In this document: one piece after another, positions 6,491-7,596 of the stretch
Layout of the letters: each line of letters starts with the position of its first letter
Numbering within the stretch: position 1 is the first letter of the stretch
NCBI GenBank assembly: GCA_023396465.1
Contig: JAEWWF010000218.1
Span: 1 to 7,596, forward strand
Length of the DNA: 7,596 nt
Reading direction: 5' to 3'
Source: Pseudomonadota bacterium
Lineage (GTDB): Bacteria; Pseudomonadota; Alphaproteobacteria; Rhodospirillales; Rhodospirillaceae
Translations under genes and position numbers: made by a program
The notes under the pieces: generated by a model
The model's database searches: none
What the model was told of the DNA's origin: nothing
Seen by the model: only the letters and a program-made list of their open reading frames with translations

Positions 6491-7342
6491 ATGAACGCCG
6501 AGGCGTCGCAGGGGATCCGCCGCAACTGGTCGCAGGGCGACGGGGTACATACTATCGTCATGGGCAACGAGAAGGGCGGCACCGGTAAGTCGACCATCGC
6601 CATGCATCTGATCGTCAGCCTGCTGTACGAGGGGCTGCGGGTCGGCACCATCGACCTTGATGCACGCCAGGGCACGCTGTCGCGCTATATCGAGAACCGC
6701 GCCCGTGCCTGTCGTGACCGGGGGTTGGACCTGCCGTTGCCGACGCACGTACCGATCGAGATGTCGCCGGACAAGGACACCGACCTGCGCCGCCTGCTGC
6801 GCGCCATCGCCGACCTGTCGAAGACCAACGACGTGGTGGTGATCGACACCGCCGGCTCCGACAACTACCTGTCGCGCGCCGGCCATGTGTTCGCCGACAC
6901 CCTCATCACGCCGTTGAACGACAGTTTCGTCGACCTGGACGTCATCGCCCGCGTCGATCCCGACACCATGACCATCGCCGGACCCAGCCACTACGCCGCC
7001 TCCATCTGGGAGACGCGCAAGAACCGGGCGCTGAAGGACGGTGGCTCGGTGGACTGGATCGTGCTGCGCAACCGCCTCAGCCACGTCGACAGCCGCATGA
7101 AGCGGCAGATGGAGGAGCTGGTGGATGAACTGTCGTCGCGCATCGGCTTCCGCACCGCGCCGGGCCTGGGCGAGCGCGTCATCTACCGCGAGCTGTTCCT
7201 GCAAGGGCTGACGCTGCTCGACCTGCGGGCACAGGGCGTCAATGTGGAACTGAGCATGAGCCACGTCGCCGCCCGCCAGGAACTGCGCGCCCTGCTGGAT
7301 GCCATCAACCTGAAGAAACTGGCCCGCAGCCTGGGGGCGTGA
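6491..7342 (+). CDS. mipZ: MipZ-type division-plane positioning ATPase (ParA/MinD superfamily)
   Basis: A 283-residue deviant-Walker P-loop ATPase. The Walker A motif NEKGGTGKST (26-35) has the signature Lys (K28) of ParA/MinD dimer sandwich ATPases; DLDARQGTLSRYIENR (55-70) is the switch I region and VVVIDTAGSDNYLSR (115-129) the Walker A' strand. The segments TPLNDSFVDLDVI (140-152), WIVLRNRL (189-196), GERVIYRELFLQGLTLLDL (227-245) and HVAARQELRAL (258-268) are closely those of Caulobacter MipZ and distinguish it from plasmid ParA. MipZ forms ATP-dependent dimers on the nucleoid, is recruited by ParB at the poles and inhibits FtsZ polymerisation, directing division to midcell. The first 20 or so residues (to about GDGVH) extend beyond the usual N-terminus. 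It follows the molybdoenzyme gene by 41 bp on the same strand and may be co-transcribed with it; no parAB genes are adjacent. Confidence 0.92.
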   Translation: MNAEASQGIRRNWSQGDGVHTIVMGNEKGGTGKSTIAMHLIVSLLYEGLRVGTIDLDARQGTLSRYIENRARACRDRGLDLPLPTHVPIEMSPDKDTDLRRLLRAIADLSKTNDVVVIDTAGSDNYLSRAGHVFADTLITPLNDSFVDLDVIARVDPDTMTIAGPSHYAASIWETRKNRALKDGGSVDWIVLRNRLSHVDSRMKRQMEELVDELSSRIGFRTAPGLGERVIYRELFLQGLTLLDLRAQGVNVELSMSHVAARQELRALLDAINLKKLARSLGA

Positions 7343-7369
7343 CGGCGGCGACGGCCGGGGGCCGGCCCG

Positions 7370-7596
7370 TCAGCGGGCCAGCCGCACCGGCGATCCGTGG
7401 GGCGTGCGGCGGTAGGCTTCCGCCCAGTCGGCCTTCAGGGCGTCGAGCGTGGTCTTGTCGGCGACGCCACGCGCGGCCAGCATGACCTCCAGCGCCGTCA
7501 CCCAGTGGCGCCAGTAGGCGCTGCCGTCGGTGTCGGGCTGGCCGGCATCGCGGGCCATGGCGAGGGTGGCGCCGAAGGTTTCCGTCCATTCGGTCC
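7370..7596 (-). CDS. Nitrile hydratase accessory protein, C-terminal part (5' end outside window)
   Basis: The minus-strand frame is open from the window edge and gives 74 residues ending at a TGA (complement of 7370-7372). The sequence WTETFGATLAMARDAG, then GSAYWRHWVTALEVMLAARGV, then W..AYRRTPHGSPVRL matches the small nitrile hydratase accessory (activator, beta-subunit-like) family. That family has the same EW..xLG, YYxHWLxALE and TPHGxPVxL pattern; the beta subunit itself would continue well past TPHG. Such proteins assist metal insertion and maturation of nitrile hydratase, which converts nitriles to amides. If so, the alpha and beta subunit genes should lie just beyond the right edge on the minus strand. 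The internal ATG at 7558 is not the start, because family similarity continues upstream of it to the edge. It converges with mipZ across a 27-bp gap. Confidence 0.75.
   Translation of the reverse strand, partial: TEWTETFGATLAMARDAGQPDTDGSAYWRHWVTALEVMLAARGVADKTTLDALKADWAEAYRRTPHGSPVRLAR

Noticed and set aside
7353..7379. Two overlapping GC hairpins (GGCCGG/CCGGCC at 7353-7367 and GGCCCG/CGGGCC at 7364-7379) between mipZ and the accessory gene, as a bidirectional terminator
   Set aside because: The stems are only 6 bp, are mutually exclusive, one overlaps the stop codon of the accessory gene, and neither strand has a T tract. At this G+C such short inverted repeats are expected by chance.

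Overview
The window is a high-GC chromosomal segment (roughly 70% G+C by eye, strong G/C preference at third codon positions). It most likely comes from an alphaproteobacterium, plausibly of the Rhodospirillales/Azospirillum-Magnetospirillum type. The best taxonomic marker is a MipZ-family division-site ATPase, which is characteristic of Alphaproteobacteria. I see no insertion sequences, phage genes, tRNAs, rRNAs or CRISPR arrays. Gene order looks like ordinary, densely packed chromosome.

Layout. (1) 1-1361, plus strand: the 3' half of a LivF-type branched-chain amino acid ABC transporter ATPase, followed 53 bp later by a metallo-beta-lactamase-fold protein whose second metal site has been rewritten. 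(2) 1402-4186, minus strand: a queuosine-precursor transporter (YhhQ/VUT family), a Rho-independent hairpin, then an L-2-hydroxyglutarate oxidase-like flavoprotein. That flavoprotein overlaps by a GTGA junction with an exported GH114/TM1410-like TIM-barrel protein. (3) 4187-4379: a 193-bp divergent intergenic region. (4) 4380-7342, plus strand: a cytoplasmic molybdopterin/[4Fe-4S] oxidoreductase followed closely by mipZ. (5) 7370-7596, minus strand: the C-terminal part of a nitrile hydratase accessory protein running off the window.

How the genes relate. LivF and the MBL protein are probably co-transcribed, so the MBL protein may act on something connected to the transported ligand. The flavoprotein and the GH114-like protein are translationally coupled, although one should be cytoplasmic and the other exported. 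That pairing is the least expected local association. The molybdoenzyme and mipZ have no known functional link and may simply share a transcript.

I do not find convincing evidence of a new multi-gene system. The best leads are the MBL protein lacking three of the usual site-2 metal ligands, the coupled flavoprotein/GH114-like pair behind an intergenic terminator, and the orphan molybdoenzyme joined to mipZ. Several very long antisense reading frames, up to 692 codons, are high-GC shadows of these genes.
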